From contig DVKC01000041.1 of the NCBI GenBank assembly GCA_018716295.1, positions 1 to 64,000 of the forward strand: DNA of 64,000 bases, read 5' to 3'. Position numbers and translations under genes: made by a program. Source of the stretch: Candidatus Avimuribaculum pullicola. GTDB lineage: Bacteria > Bacteroidota > Bacteroidia > Bacteroidales > Muribaculaceae. The notes beneath the pieces were generated by a model, which saw nothing but the letters and a program-made list of their open reading frames with translations, made no database searches and had not been told where the DNA came from. How positions within the stretch are numbered: position 1 is the first letter of the stretch; each line of letters begins with the position of its first letter. Positions 16,330 through 24,949 of this stretch are shown here, one piece after another.

Positions 16330-17802
16330 ATGAACGTGAAACGACTTTTCGTAATTGCGAGTGTGGCACTATTGTGTGCAACCATTATGCCCGACGCTGC
16401 GGCGCAAGGCTACCTCACCGACGCCACCACCAGCACCCCGGTGCTGACGCGCGACCCGGCTCGACAGGCTTCAACCGAGATTGACGCAGTGGTGACCAAC
16501 CCTGCCGGTGTGGCATTCATGCCCGACGGCTTCCATGTGTCGCTCGGCGGCATCTATTCCTATCGCGACATATCGGACTGTGATGCTGCAATTCCGGCTA
16601 TCAAGTATTGGACTAAGGAAACACGCCTGTTGCCGACCGTCCAGGCCGCATGGAAGAAGAACCGTTGGTCGGTGTCGGCCTCGTTTGCATCCGAGGGCGG
16701 CTTCGGCAAGCGCGACGCCAACGGCAGTTTGCTGTTGGGGCAGATGTTTGGAGTTGGCGAAATGGGAAGTGCGTTGGACGAGCTTAACGAATCGATGCAT
16801 AATCTTTGGGATACGTGGAGTACTGTTGGCGAGATTCTTGGCGGTGCTCCCGAGCTGAACATACAAGATGAAGATGAAATATCGTTCATTAGCCGCAAGG
16901 CCAACACGCACTTATACAACTGGGCTATCAGGCTCGGCGCAACCTATAAGTTTGACGACCATTTCTCGGCATACGTAGGCGTGAAAGCCAACTATGTCAC
17001 ATCAAAGGGTAAAGGCGGCAATATGCAAGCGGTCGTTACCCGACCATCGACGGGTGAAAGGTGGGGATATGCCGATTATTTCGCCAAGGAAATACCAACC
17101 ATTCAAAACGCCGACATGAACGAAGAACTCAAAGGCATAGCCCTTGAATCCCTCAACGAGAATATCACAACTGGTAACAATATAGACGAATTGACAAATG
17201 ACTATATCATCAATATTTTCGATGTTCACGGCTGGGGATTTGCACCGATTATTGGCCTCGACTATAAAGTGGGCGACTTCAACTTTGGAGCAAAATATGA
17301 ATTTGCAAGCCACATAAATGCCAAAGGTGTACGGGAACATTTCAACGTTCCGGCAAGCATGTCAGTTGGTGCAAGCTGGCAGATAATCCCACGCTTGAAA
17401 GTGGCAGCCGGTAGCAATGTAGTGTTTGCAACCTACAATAACGTATGGGGAACATCTAAGCCGTCACGTGCCTACGATTTGTCGGTGAGCGGCACATTCA
17501 CATTCAATAGCAAGTGGCTCGTCAGTGCTGGTTATACCTACAGCCACGAACAATCGGTATTCAATGATATCCTCCCTGTTCCATTTGATGCATACTCCAA
17601 CCATCGAATTTCGCTCGGTGGGGCATATTCGCCAATCGAAAATATGCAAATCAACCTCGGCGTAAGCATCTACCCACATTGGGTAGAGAGAAGGAACACA
17701 GTGCAAACTACGGTTAATAATACCTACACTTACACCGTCAACGGAATATCCCAAATCAAGCCGCTCGTGCAAGTAGCCCTCGGCATAAACTACAGCTTCT
17801 AA
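16330..17802 (+). CDS. OmpP1/FadL/TodX family outer-membrane protein
   Basis: A beta-barrel protein of about 490 residues with signal peptide (MNVKRLFVIASVALLCATIMPDAAA). The N-terminal segment DAVVTNPAGVAFMPDGFHVSLGG matches the NPAG motif of FadL-type porins, which pass hydrophobic compounds through the outer membrane. The C-terminus ends in the aromatic strand PLVQVALGINYSF. An earlier in-frame ATG (16300) lies within a direct repeat, so 16330 is the better start. A lipoprotein gene follows after 18 nt and further secreted-protein genes follow closely, which could be one long transcript. Confidence 0.85.
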   Translation: MNVKRLFVIASVALLCATIMPDAAAQGYLTDATTSTPVLTRDPARQASTEIDAVVTNPAGVAFMPDGFHVSLGGIYSYRDISDCDAAIPAIKYWTKETRLLPTVQAAWKKNRWSVSASFASEGGFGKRDANGSLLLGQMFGVGEMGSALDELNESMHNLWDTWSTVGEILGGAPELNIQDEDEISFISRKANTHLYNWAIRLGATYKFDDHFSAYVGVKANYVTSKGKGGNMQAVVTRPSTGERWGYADYFAKEIPTIQNADMNEELKGIALESLNENITTGNNIDELTNDYIINIFDVHGWGFAPIIGLDYKVGDFNFGAKYEFASHINAKGVREHFNVPASMSVGASWQIIPRLKVAAGSNVVFATYNNVWGTSKPSRAYDLSVSGTFTFNSKWLVSAGYTYSHEQSVFNDILPVPFDAYSNHRISLGGAYSPIENMQINLGVSIYPHWVERRNTVQTTVNNTYTYTVNGISQIKPLVQVALGINYSF

Positions 17803-17820
17803 CCCATAACAAACACACAA

Positions 17821-18327
17821 ATGAAGAAAACAGCAAAAATATTCTTGTTGCCAGTGCTGCTAATCGTGCTGGCAACCACCCTCACCAGCTGCTCACCTGA
17901 CCCTACAATAATCTATGATACAGAACAAACTCGTGTGCGGCTGGTGAACGAAACCACGCACGACACCATTGTCGCAGGACGTACTGACATTTCAATATCC
18001 ATCACCATCGGCGGCGGTTCAAGCGATGAAACGGGTGAAGGTGACGAAACTCCATATCTGGTCGTGCGCAACGGCGACATTCTGAGCATGCAATGCCTTG
18101 ACATAGACGATGATATTCAATACACGATAATATACTCCGTGTTCGGTCAGAGAATTACCTCAAATACTTACCCTTATAAGGTAGAAATGACAGTTAGCGG
18201 AATGGAGATGGGCTTGTACGGAGCATCTGTCACTGGTAGCAGCGTGAACATCTCCACTGACTCCGACGAGGAAATATACCTACAACCCGCCTTCGAGGAA
18301 GAAAACATCCTCCAAGTCATAGAATAA
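17821..18327 (+). CDS. Small lipoprotein of unknown function
   Basis: A 168-residue lipoprotein with a type II signal peptide (lipobox LTSC at about residue 24). The body is acidic and beta-rich (VRLVNETTHDTI, TYPYKVEMTVSG, SVNISTDSDEE), with a Gly/Ser/Glu-rich stretch near residues 65-80. I do not recognise the family. It lies 18 nt after the FadL-like gene and has the same base composition, so the two probably belong together. The next gene, 16 nt on, is visibly AT-richer. Confidence 0.7.
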   Translation: MKKTAKIFLLPVLLIVLATTLTSCSPDPTIIYDTEQTRVRLVNETTHDTIVAGRTDISISITIGGGSSDETGEGDETPYLVVRNGDILSMQCLDIDDDIQYTIIYSVFGQRITSNTYPYKVEMTVSGMEMGLYGASVTGSSVNISTDSDEEIYLQPAFEEENILQVIE

Positions 18328-18343
18328 TAAAATTTGAGTAGAA

Positions 18344-18964
18344 ATGAATAGAACAGATATTAGAATAAAAAAAATTAAATTGCTTATTGCGGCGATGTTG
18401 TTGCTTGTGGTAAGTTGTAATGCATTTTCCAATCAGCTTGATTCCAAAAGTGCGCAATGTGACACTGTTATTGTGCGCAGTGATTCAATAATAGCGCAAA
18501 ACGGTTCTGTCGATTCTTTATGTGTCAAGAAAATAATATGTGCAAATAACGTAAAAGATAGTATTACCGAAATTATTTTGAATTTTAAGAAAGTTGAATG
18601 CAAGCTGCAAGGCAAAAATCCTAAAGATACAAATAGAATTGAAGTTAAAAAGAAGTTGCCTCGTAAATTAAATGAAGTTTTAAGATATATCTTGTTAGAC
18701 GAAGACAACTATAAGTCAAATGATATTGTATATGGAGCATTCTCGTCGACTATTAGGTATAAAATTATTCAGTCAAGAAGAATATATGTTTATGCAGAGT
18801 TTGATTTCGGACTAAGGAAATGGCGGATTTTAAACTCAAAGGAAGAAGTTTTATTTCAATGGGATATAAAAGAAAATAATCTTCAAATGCTTCGATTCAG
18901 CAGGGTAGTATTCCCAGAAGATGAAACTTTGAAAATTTTACAGAATAATTTAAAATCATTATAA
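18344..18964 (+). CDS. Lipoprotein of unknown function, first gene of the AT-rich block
   Basis: A 206-residue predicted lipoprotein (LLLVVSCN, Cys about residue 25). The mature part is Lys-rich in the middle and ends with strands (RIYVYAEFDFGLRKWRIL). No known family is recognised. It starts 16 nt after the preceding lipoprotein and ends 2 nt before the caspase-like gene. Its AT content is much higher than that of the genes upstream (for example 14 G+C in 60 bases at 18541-18600). It may be a partner or substrate of the protease next to it; that is inference. Confidence 0.7.
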   Translation: MNRTDIRIKKIKLLIAAMLLLVVSCNAFSNQLDSKSAQCDTVIVRSDSIIAQNGSVDSLCVKKIICANNVKDSITEIILNFKKVECKLQGKNPKDTNRIEVKKKLPRKLNEVLRYILLDEDNYKSNDIVYGAFSSTIRYKIIQSRRIYVYAEFDFGLRKWRILNSKEEVLFQWDIKENNLQMLRFSRVVFPEDETLKILQNNLKSL

Positions 18965-18966
18965 GA

Positions 18967-20259
18967 ATGAGGAAATTTTTAATACTTTTTGCAATTATAA
19001 CATACATGTTTGCTAATGCGCAAACGATTCACTGGCTCACATTTATAGATACTACTGACCCAAATGTTGGTCAAATTGACGTTTATGGGCGACAGATGTT
19101 GTATGGCTATTTTATTAATGAAGTGAATGCCGCTCTTGGAATTAAAGGGTACAAATCGGATATTCAAGACTTTTACGGACCCAGAGTTACTCCAGAGAAT
19201 TGCAAAGATGCAATAGAAATGCTGAAAATCACAGACCCAGACGATATTATAGTATTTTATTATATCGGTCATGGAGTTCGTCCCGCTACAGGTTCTGACT
19301 ATATTAAGAGGCATCCATATCCTCAGATGTGCCTTGCGCAATCTGATGAGAGTAAATATATTCCTTTAGAATGGGTTGATGAACAGTTAAGTTCAAAAGG
19401 CGCACGCTTGTCTGTAACTATTGGAATGTGTTGTAATAGCATCGGCTCTAATGTGAGCGTGAAAGATGAACCTAACTTTAGTCCGAACTATGGAGCTACT
19501 TATTTGAGCAGTAACAAAATCAGACTCATTCAAGAACTGTTTATGAATACAGAAGGTCACATCATTGCAACTTCGTCATCTCCAACACAGACTTCGGGTT
19601 GTGTGCAGATAGCTGGACCACAGCCATGCCATCCAATCTTAGCAATGCAAAACCCACAATGGTTCAGGGATTGGTATTCATTTGCCATTTGTAGCTTCTT
19701 CCAAACTCAAATGGATAATTATAACAAATCTCTTGACTGGAATGATTTTTTATACATCATTAGTGGATTTGTAGATACAAATACGCATGGTGCGCAGACC
19801 CCCATCTATGATGTGTATCCTCCCAAGGTTGTAGCATCTTCACAACGGACTAAACCTGCTGCTCAACAAAGAATCGATATTGAGGTGCAGATTAATAATA
19901 CACAAAAGAAGCAAGTACAAAATGAAACAATTCAGAAGGGCGACAAAGATAGCCGGGATTGGATAAATGAATTAACCAATCTTCTAAGTACATTGATTAA
20001 TGTTTCATTGGCAGACTCTGACCGCCAAGCTTTAGAAATGAGATTGAATGAAAATTTATTCGCAAAGAACGCCGTTGTTAGGTTCTTGGCGCAAGGTTCG
20101 GATGATGTCATTGACAAGTCGGAAGTTAGCAACTGGCTTGGCATTCTTGCAACAAATCCTAACGGCCGGATTATAAAAGTTATTGTTGAAGAAGGTACAT
20201 TCGACGCAAACAATAAAATTAAGACATTGAAAGTACGAGAAATTTATAAACAAAAGTAA
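18967..20259 (+). CDS. Secreted caspase-like (peptidase C14/metacaspase-type) protein
   Basis: A 430-residue protein with a signal peptide (MRKFLILFAIITYMFANAQ). Residues about 20-250 form a caspase-like fold: the catalytic His lies in YYIGHGVRP (H102), at the end of a hydrophobic strand after DDIIV, and the Cys in VTIGMCCNS (probably C156), matching the usual strand-D-x-C-x-S pattern except that Asp is replaced by Met. The C-terminal 150 residues are Gln/Lys-rich and then form a compact domain ending LKVREIYKQK. It sits in a run of five AT-rich secreted-protein genes with gaps of 1-5 nt. Family fairly sure; substrate and role unknown. Confidence 0.8.
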   Translation: MRKFLILFAIITYMFANAQTIHWLTFIDTTDPNVGQIDVYGRQMLYGYFINEVNAALGIKGYKSDIQDFYGPRVTPENCKDAIEMLKITDPDDIIVFYYIGHGVRPATGSDYIKRHPYPQMCLAQSDESKYIPLEWVDEQLSSKGARLSVTIGMCCNSIGSNVSVKDEPNFSPNYGATYLSSNKIRLIQELFMNTEGHIIATSSSPTQTSGCVQIAGPQPCHPILAMQNPQWFRDWYSFAICSFFQTQMDNYNKSLDWNDFLYIISGFVDTNTHGAQTPIYDVYPPKVVASSQRTKPAAQQRIDIEVQINNTQKKQVQNETIQKGDKDSRDWINELTNLLSTLINVSLADSDRQALEMRLNENLFAKNAVVRFLAQGSDDVIDKSEVSNWLGILATNPNGRIIKVIVEEGTFDANNKIKTLKVREIYKQK

Positions 20260-20260
20260 T

Positions 20261-20899
20261 ATGAAAGTTATTAACAACACATTGAAATTGGCGTTGATGC
20301 TAATTGTAATTATGGCGTATTCTATTTCTGCCAATGCTCAAAATTATAATCAAGAGGAGAAGTTTCTACAAAGAGTAAAGGAACGTGTGAAATTGATGAA
20401 CGACTATGTGTCATATATGGCAAGTAAATCATATAAAAAAGATACTAAAAAGTATTATTTGAAAAAGTCTTTACCACTATTTATTGGCAACGGTTATGAA
20501 TATGAGGAAAATGGCGTTACGAAGAAAGGTGTTACGATGCAAACGACATCGGTGAACAACGATAAAGTTAAAACCACTCTTATTAGGGATTATTTTAAGC
20601 ATTTGGTTGGTTTACCGTATGCCATAGTGGATATAAAGTCAACCGAAATTGCTGATATGAAGGTTTCAGGTTTGAAAAAAGTGGATAGCTACGGCAACAA
20701 AACACTTTATACGTGTACATGTCAGTATGTTCAGTATTTCATAGGCGGATATAAAGATGGTTATTTCTATAAAGATAAAACAACTAAAAGAATCGTCTGC
20801 TACGTAGAAACTGAAGAAACCGAGGATGGACAAGAATATATGATTAAACTTGGTGACGTTGAAGCTATTCATACAGAAGATTATAACATAAAAGAGTAA
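20261..20899 (+). CDS. Secreted protein of unknown function sharing a domain with the next gene
   Basis: A 212-residue protein with signal peptide (ending NAQ at about residue 27). The mature part starts with a helical segment RVKERVKLMNDYVSYM, then KYYLKKSLPLF and ENGVTKKG, and ends with a strand rich in Glu/Asp. The same order of motifs occurs in the C-terminal half of the following protein (RLRERMRLLQDYMDYI, KYYQKKILPMF, NNGITNEM, then DG-x-E-x-x-x-x-x-G), so the two are paralogous domains. It starts 1 nt after the caspase-like gene stop. No known family is recognised. Confidence 0.75.
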   Translation: MKVINNTLKLALMLIVIMAYSISANAQNYNQEEKFLQRVKERVKLMNDYVSYMASKSYKKDTKKYYLKKSLPLFIGNGYEYEENGVTKKGVTMQTTSVNNDKVKTTLIRDYFKHLVGLPYAIVDIKSTEIADMKVSGLKKVDSYGNKTLYTCTCQYVQYFIGGYKDGYFYKDKTTKRIVCYVETEETEDGQEYMIKLGDVEAIHTEDYNIKE

Positions 20900-20904
20900 C
20901 GACC

Positions 20905-22263
20905 ATGCGTAACATATTTATAAATTTAGCTTGTGCAATAATGTTTGTATTAGTGGCAAACGAATCATGTGCACAAATATTGTTCGGAGAAGAACATCCA
21001 TATATGCAGCGAGCTCGTGTGGGATTAGTTGATGAATTTATAAAGAGATTTAATGGAGATGTATCACACCCAGATATTTCACTTCAAGATTCTACATATA
21101 GGAGTTCGAATATACTATATTTAATTGAACCTCCCCAAGATACGGCAAATATAGATAGTCTTTATAACGAGGCTGTGAAATTTGTTAGCACTATAATAAC
21201 AGACTCTGTCAAGTTGAACTATTCTGATAGTACATGGGTTGCATTGGCGAAGTGCAGTGGTTCGCTTGATGGCAAGCAAGTTTCATTTAAAGTGTATCTC
21301 AATGTTGAACATCGTAGTGAAGATATGTATAAATGGGTAATATCGAGAGTTGCAGGAGAATGTTTTGATACTACACCCTTAGACACTACCAGTAACGTTA
21401 TGTTATATCCCGATGACCACGAAACGAAGTTTATTTCATTGGGGCGAATGACCGATGAGCAGCCATTTAATGTTGCACGATTTATGTCTAAGGGATTTGA
21501 ATATGATGCAACATCGGTATTTGTATATTTGGTCAAGTCAAATAGATTGAAAATAAACTATGTGGAAGAGTTGGAATTTATTTTCACACAAGTACCTGGG
21601 TATATTTTCTCTATAAAGTATTTTGAAAGGGAATCTAATAAATCGGGGTGGCTGATTAATAAATTTTCAACAATATCGGCATCAGAAAAGGAGAATTTCT
21701 TGCGATTGTTAAATCTGAGAAGCAGTGAGGACACAATCAATGTGGTTAAACAAAATAAGGATACAGTGAGTGAACTGTCGTCATCTGAAGATACAGTTTT
21801 AAATATGGTTAAAAAAGCAAGAAATATTTATTGTATGCGTTTGCGTGAGCGCATGCGTTTGCTTCAGGATTATATGGATTACATATTAAATGCGAATAAT
21901 AGAACAGCAGCTAAATATTATCAGAAGAAAATATTACCAATGTTCTCGTCTGATTCTCGTGCATTCATTTATAATGAGAATAATGGGATTACGAATGAAA
22001 TGCCAATCGAGAGTTTTTTTGATAGAGTGTTGATAGAACACAAATTCAACAATTACCGGATTGAAAAAATTACCGTTCCTGCAGAACCTATAATGAAAGA
22101 AACAGAAGATGAATATCAATTTAAAAGTATAATTGTGTCATTAACAGGTGATGGTTCTAATGTAGAGCGTTCCGACCAATTGTTAGTTGCTCGAAAAGTG
22201 CAAACAGAAGATGGGATTGAGTGGATAGCATACTTTGGTAATATCTATGTAACTGTTGAATAA
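20905..22263 (+). CDS. Secreted two-domain protein of unknown function
   Basis: A 452-residue protein with signal peptide (MRNIFINLACAIMFVLVANESCAQ). The N-terminal domain (about 30-270) contains RVGLVDEFIKRFNGD and a strand-rich body. The C-terminal domain (about 300-452) is homologous to the whole preceding protein. It lies 5 nt after that gene. The AT-rich composition continues. I do not recognise either domain. The arrangement suggests that the preceding gene is a free-standing copy of the C-terminal domain. A binding or inhibitor role toward the caspase-like protease is possible but not shown. Confidence 0.75.
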   Translation: MRNIFINLACAIMFVLVANESCAQILFGEEHPYMQRARVGLVDEFIKRFNGDVSHPDISLQDSTYRSSNILYLIEPPQDTANIDSLYNEAVKFVSTIITDSVKLNYSDSTWVALAKCSGSLDGKQVSFKVYLNVEHRSEDMYKWVISRVAGECFDTTPLDTTSNVMLYPDDHETKFISLGRMTDEQPFNVARFMSKGFEYDATSVFVYLVKSNRLKINYVEELEFIFTQVPGYIFSIKYFERESNKSGWLINKFSTISASEKENFLRLLNLRSSEDTINVVKQNKDTVSELSSSEDTVLNMVKKARNIYCMRLRERMRLLQDYMDYILNANNRTAAKYYQKKILPMFSSDSRAFIYNENNGITNEMPIESFFDRVLIEHKFNNYRIEKITVPAEPIMKETEDEYQFKSIIVSLTGDGSNVERSDQLLVARKVQTEDGIEWIAYFGNIYVTVE

Positions 22264-22288
22264 CGAATTTAATTATATGTGTTTAAAT

Positions 22289-23995
22289 ATGCGTTTAAAA
22301 TTTTTATCAATAATAGTTCTTTTATGTTTGGCAATCCATGCTAAAGCGCAAAGTTCGCCCGAGAAAATAGTGGCATCGTTTGGTGAGGCTTTGTCGTCGT
22401 GGTGCAGTACTGGAGAAATCGTTTATCGAGAAAAAATAGACGAATTATGCTCCGGAGTAAAAAGTTGCAGGGTTGAAGATAAAATTCATGCAGATTATCA
22501 AAAAGGCAATGGACTAATAGGTTATGAGACATTTGTGTTGGATTCGTATATGAGTATGTTCCAGTCATTAATGTCAATGCCATCGTCAGTGAATTATACA
22601 ATGAGCAATGTTAAGGTTGTAGGTTCAGATGAAATGCCCGATGGAACATTGACATTTATAACAGCGGATATAAAAGTAACCGGGGCATTGAACCAAACGG
22701 TAACCGACCTTTTTTTGGTTCGGGACAATAAAATCACTGGTATATATTCATATTCTTCTAAATTAAGTTTCTCGCATCTTAATGGAAGTTTGATTAAAGC
22801 ATTGCAGATTGGGAGATATTCTATCGACTATATGGCGGGGTTTCGTAGTGGTCGTTCAATAATACAAAATGAAGCTGGTAAGTGTGGACTCATTGACAAC
22901 AAGGGAGAGGTAATCATACCTTGTATGTGGGATGATATTTTTTACTTTGGTGGTGCGCTTGCTTCGGGAATTGAGGGACCTGAGTCTTCTTCTATGACAC
23001 TCCGAACTTATGACCTTAGATTTAATGGTAAAGTGGTTCCTGTGGTTTATTATCAATATTTTGGTTGGAGTCCTGATTTTGAAGATGGCTTTATGCCTGT
23101 GCCAAGTTCAACAAATTTGTCTGCTTGCAAATTCGGGTATCTAAAGGAAGACGATTATGATTATAAAGTTCAATACGTATATGATTTTGCTGGAACTTTT
23201 TCCAATGGATATGCGTATGTAATTCAGAACGGTATTAGGAAGATAATTGACAAAACATTCACAACCATAGTGCAATCTAATTCAAGATATACGATTTGTG
23301 GCAGCTTCTATGAAGGACTTGCTAAAATACAGGATACTGAAACTGGAAAATTTGGATTTGTGAATACAAAGGGGCAAATAGCAATTCCTTGTATGTTTGA
23401 TGAAGTCGATAATTTTTCGGAGGGTATGTGTTGTGTGTATAAATTTGACCAGCCAAGCCGCCACAAATATGACCAATCTAAGCATTTTGGATATATAAAC
23501 AAGAAGGGTGAGGTTGTTATCCCTATTAGTTATGATTCTTCCGATGGTCGTTCAGTTATTTGGAGTAGGGACTTCGAGGATGGATATGTTGATATATATA
23601 TAAGAGGAACTGATTCAATTCCACAGCAAGCAACCCTTATTGGCAAAGATGGTAATCCACTTCCTGGCTTTTCGTGGTACACAGAAATAAATAGATTTGA
23701 AGAGGGCTTTGCTCTATATAGAGAGAATAAGTATTATGGTTACTTGAATAGAGATGGTAGTATAGCTATTAAACCCACTTTTGAAATAGCTATGGATTTT
23801 AAAAATGGTTACGCATGTGTCGGCAAAACTATAAATGGAGAAGATAAATGGGGCTGCATTAACACGGATGGCGTTCTAATTATTCCATATATTTATGATG
23901 ACATCTTTGAATTTGAGAATGGCATAGCATTGGTGCAAAAGGACAATAAGGTAGGGCTTATTGATGTGTATGGTAACAGCATATTCTTTCCTTAA
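22289..23995 (+). CDS. Secreted WG-repeat protein
   Basis: A protein of about 568 residues with signal peptide (MRLKFLSIIVLLCLAIHAKA). An N-terminal domain of about 160 residues is followed by at least six WG-type repeats (CGLIDNKGEVIIP, FGFVNTKGQIAIP, FGYINKKGEVVIP, YGYLNRDGSIAI, WGCINTDGVLIIP, VGLIDVYGNSIF). These beta-rich repeats usually act as a binding platform. Earlier in-frame starts at 22256 and 22277 exist, the first overlapping the preceding gene; 22289 is preferred because it places the signal peptide at the N-terminus. It is the last gene of the AT-rich block and is followed by a terminator. Confidence 0.85.
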   Translation: MRLKFLSIIVLLCLAIHAKAQSSPEKIVASFGEALSSWCSTGEIVYREKIDELCSGVKSCRVEDKIHADYQKGNGLIGYETFVLDSYMSMFQSLMSMPSSVNYTMSNVKVVGSDEMPDGTLTFITADIKVTGALNQTVTDLFLVRDNKITGIYSYSSKLSFSHLNGSLIKALQIGRYSIDYMAGFRSGRSIIQNEAGKCGLIDNKGEVIIPCMWDDIFYFGGALASGIEGPESSSMTLRTYDLRFNGKVVPVVYYQYFGWSPDFEDGFMPVPSSTNLSACKFGYLKEDDYDYKVQYVYDFAGTFSNGYAYVIQNGIRKIIDKTFTTIVQSNSRYTICGSFYEGLAKIQDTETGKFGFVNTKGQIAIPCMFDEVDNFSEGMCCVYKFDQPSRHKYDQSKHFGYINKKGEVVIPISYDSSDGRSVIWSRDFEDGYVDIYIRGTDSIPQQATLIGKDGNPLPGFSWYTEINRFEEGFALYRENKYYGYLNRDGSIAIKPTFEIAMDFKNGYACVGKTINGEDKWGCINTDGVLIIPYIYDDIFEFENGIALVQKDNKVGLIDVYGNSIFFP

Positions 23996-24049
23996 AACCT
24001 ATCTAAGTTATAGATTTCCATATCATATAATATTGTGAAAGTCACGTAG

Positions 24050-24085
24050 AAAGCACACCGTCGGTTGATGGTGTGCTTTTGAGTT
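24050..24085. terminator. Bidirectional terminator between convergent units
   Basis: AAAGCACACC (24050-24059) pairs perfectly with GGTGTGCTTT (24070-24079) around a 10-nt loop, and is followed on the plus strand by TTGAGTTGTTTTT. It ends the AT-rich operon and may also end the ECF sigma operon, which arrives from the other side. Confidence 0.75.
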
Positions 24086-24105
24086 GTTTTTGGAGTAGTT
24101 GTTAG

Positions 24106-24552
24106 TTACTGGGAGTGGGAGCGGCGGCGGAACTCTTGGCGTATTTCGTGCTGGATTTGGGCCTCGACACGGTATATTTTCATCAATTGGTCGGGGTTGA
24201 GGATTTTGGCAAATTCAACGATGTATTTTTTTTGCAAGTCGATGACGCGGGAGTTAATGTCGAGGCGTTCGGTGATTGCATTGCAAGCCTCCTGTGTTGT
24301 TGTGGGGTTGAAGCGGCGGCGGTATTTGCGCGATTTGAAAATCGTTTCGAGTTCATCGAGGTAGTCGTGGTAAATGGGGATTAGTTGTTCGGTCTGTTTG
24401 TCGGTCAGGTCGAGCTTTTCCTGCATCATTTTCATTTTGGCGGTGAACAGTTTGTCGCGTTGTTCTTGGTCGAGTCCGCCACGTGCTTCGATGCTTGGTG
24501 CCGCCATCAGTGCGCATGCGATGATTAGGAATATTGTATATAACTGTTTCAT
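24106..24552 (-). CDS. Small exported helical protein, Spy/CpxP-like architecture
   Basis: A 148-residue protein with signal peptide (ending IEARG). The mature part is nearly all charged helix with DLTDKQTEQLIPIYHDYLDELETIF and later ILNPDQLMKIYRVEAQIQHE. Spaced L-T-x-x-Q-like segments recall periplasmic stress chaperones such as Spy/CpxP (LTxxQ family), though I see no strict LTxxQ. It is the third gene of an operon headed by an ECF sigma factor, with a membrane protein between, and may be a stress-responsive periplasmic chaperone or sensor. The role is inferred from layout. Confidence 0.7.
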   Translation of the reverse strand: MKQLYTIFLIIACALMAAPSIEARGGLDQEQRDKLFTAKMKMMQEKLDLTDKQTEQLIPIYHDYLDELETIFKSRKYRRRFNPTTTQEACNAITERLDINSRVIDLQKKYIVEFAKILNPDQLMKIYRVEAQIQHEIRQEFRRRSHSQ

Positions 24553-24577
24553 ATAGTTGTTGTCGTTTTAAGAGTTG

Positions 24578-24949
24578 TTATTGTTCGTCATAATCGGTTG
24601 GCAGGTCTTCGATCGTGTAGTAGTCGAGCGTGGCGAGTTCGTCGTTCGACAGTGATGAAAGCACATCGCTCAGCGAGCTGCTTTGGGCTATGGTTTCGGC
24701 AGTTATGTTGTTATTGTTGTCAAGTGCGGCAGGTAGGATTACGGCTGCTGCGAGTATTGCCGCTGCCATTGAAGTGACGGCGATGCCTATGCGCCGCATG
24801 AAACTGCCTTTTTGCTGCTGCCTCATTTTGCCGCTGTCGCGCATTGCTATGGCACGGTCGGCGCATCGGTCGATGAGGCTGCCGATGTATTCGTCGGTTT
24901 CGGCGTAAGGTAATCGTTTGCCTACTGTTGGTTTGAAATCGTCGTTCAT
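24578..24949 (-). CDS. Single-pass membrane protein, putative anti-sigma factor
   Basis: A 123-residue protein: a cytoplasmic N-terminus of about 45 residues (YIGSLIDRCADRAIAMRDSGKMRQQ), one membrane segment (IAVTSMAAAILAAAVILPAAL) and an acidic periplasmic tail of about 50 residues. Its start overlaps the stop of the ECF sigma gene by 4 nt. This size, topology and position are those of a small anti-sigma factor that holds the sigma factor at the membrane. There is no zinc-binding anti-sigma motif, so the call rests on context. Confidence 0.65.
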   Translation of the reverse strand: MNDDFKPTVGKRLPYAETDEYIGSLIDRCADRAIAMRDSGKMRQQQKGSFMRRIGIAVTSMAAAILAAAVILPAALDNNNNITAETIAQSSSLSDVLSSLSNDELATLDYYTIEDLPTDYDEQ

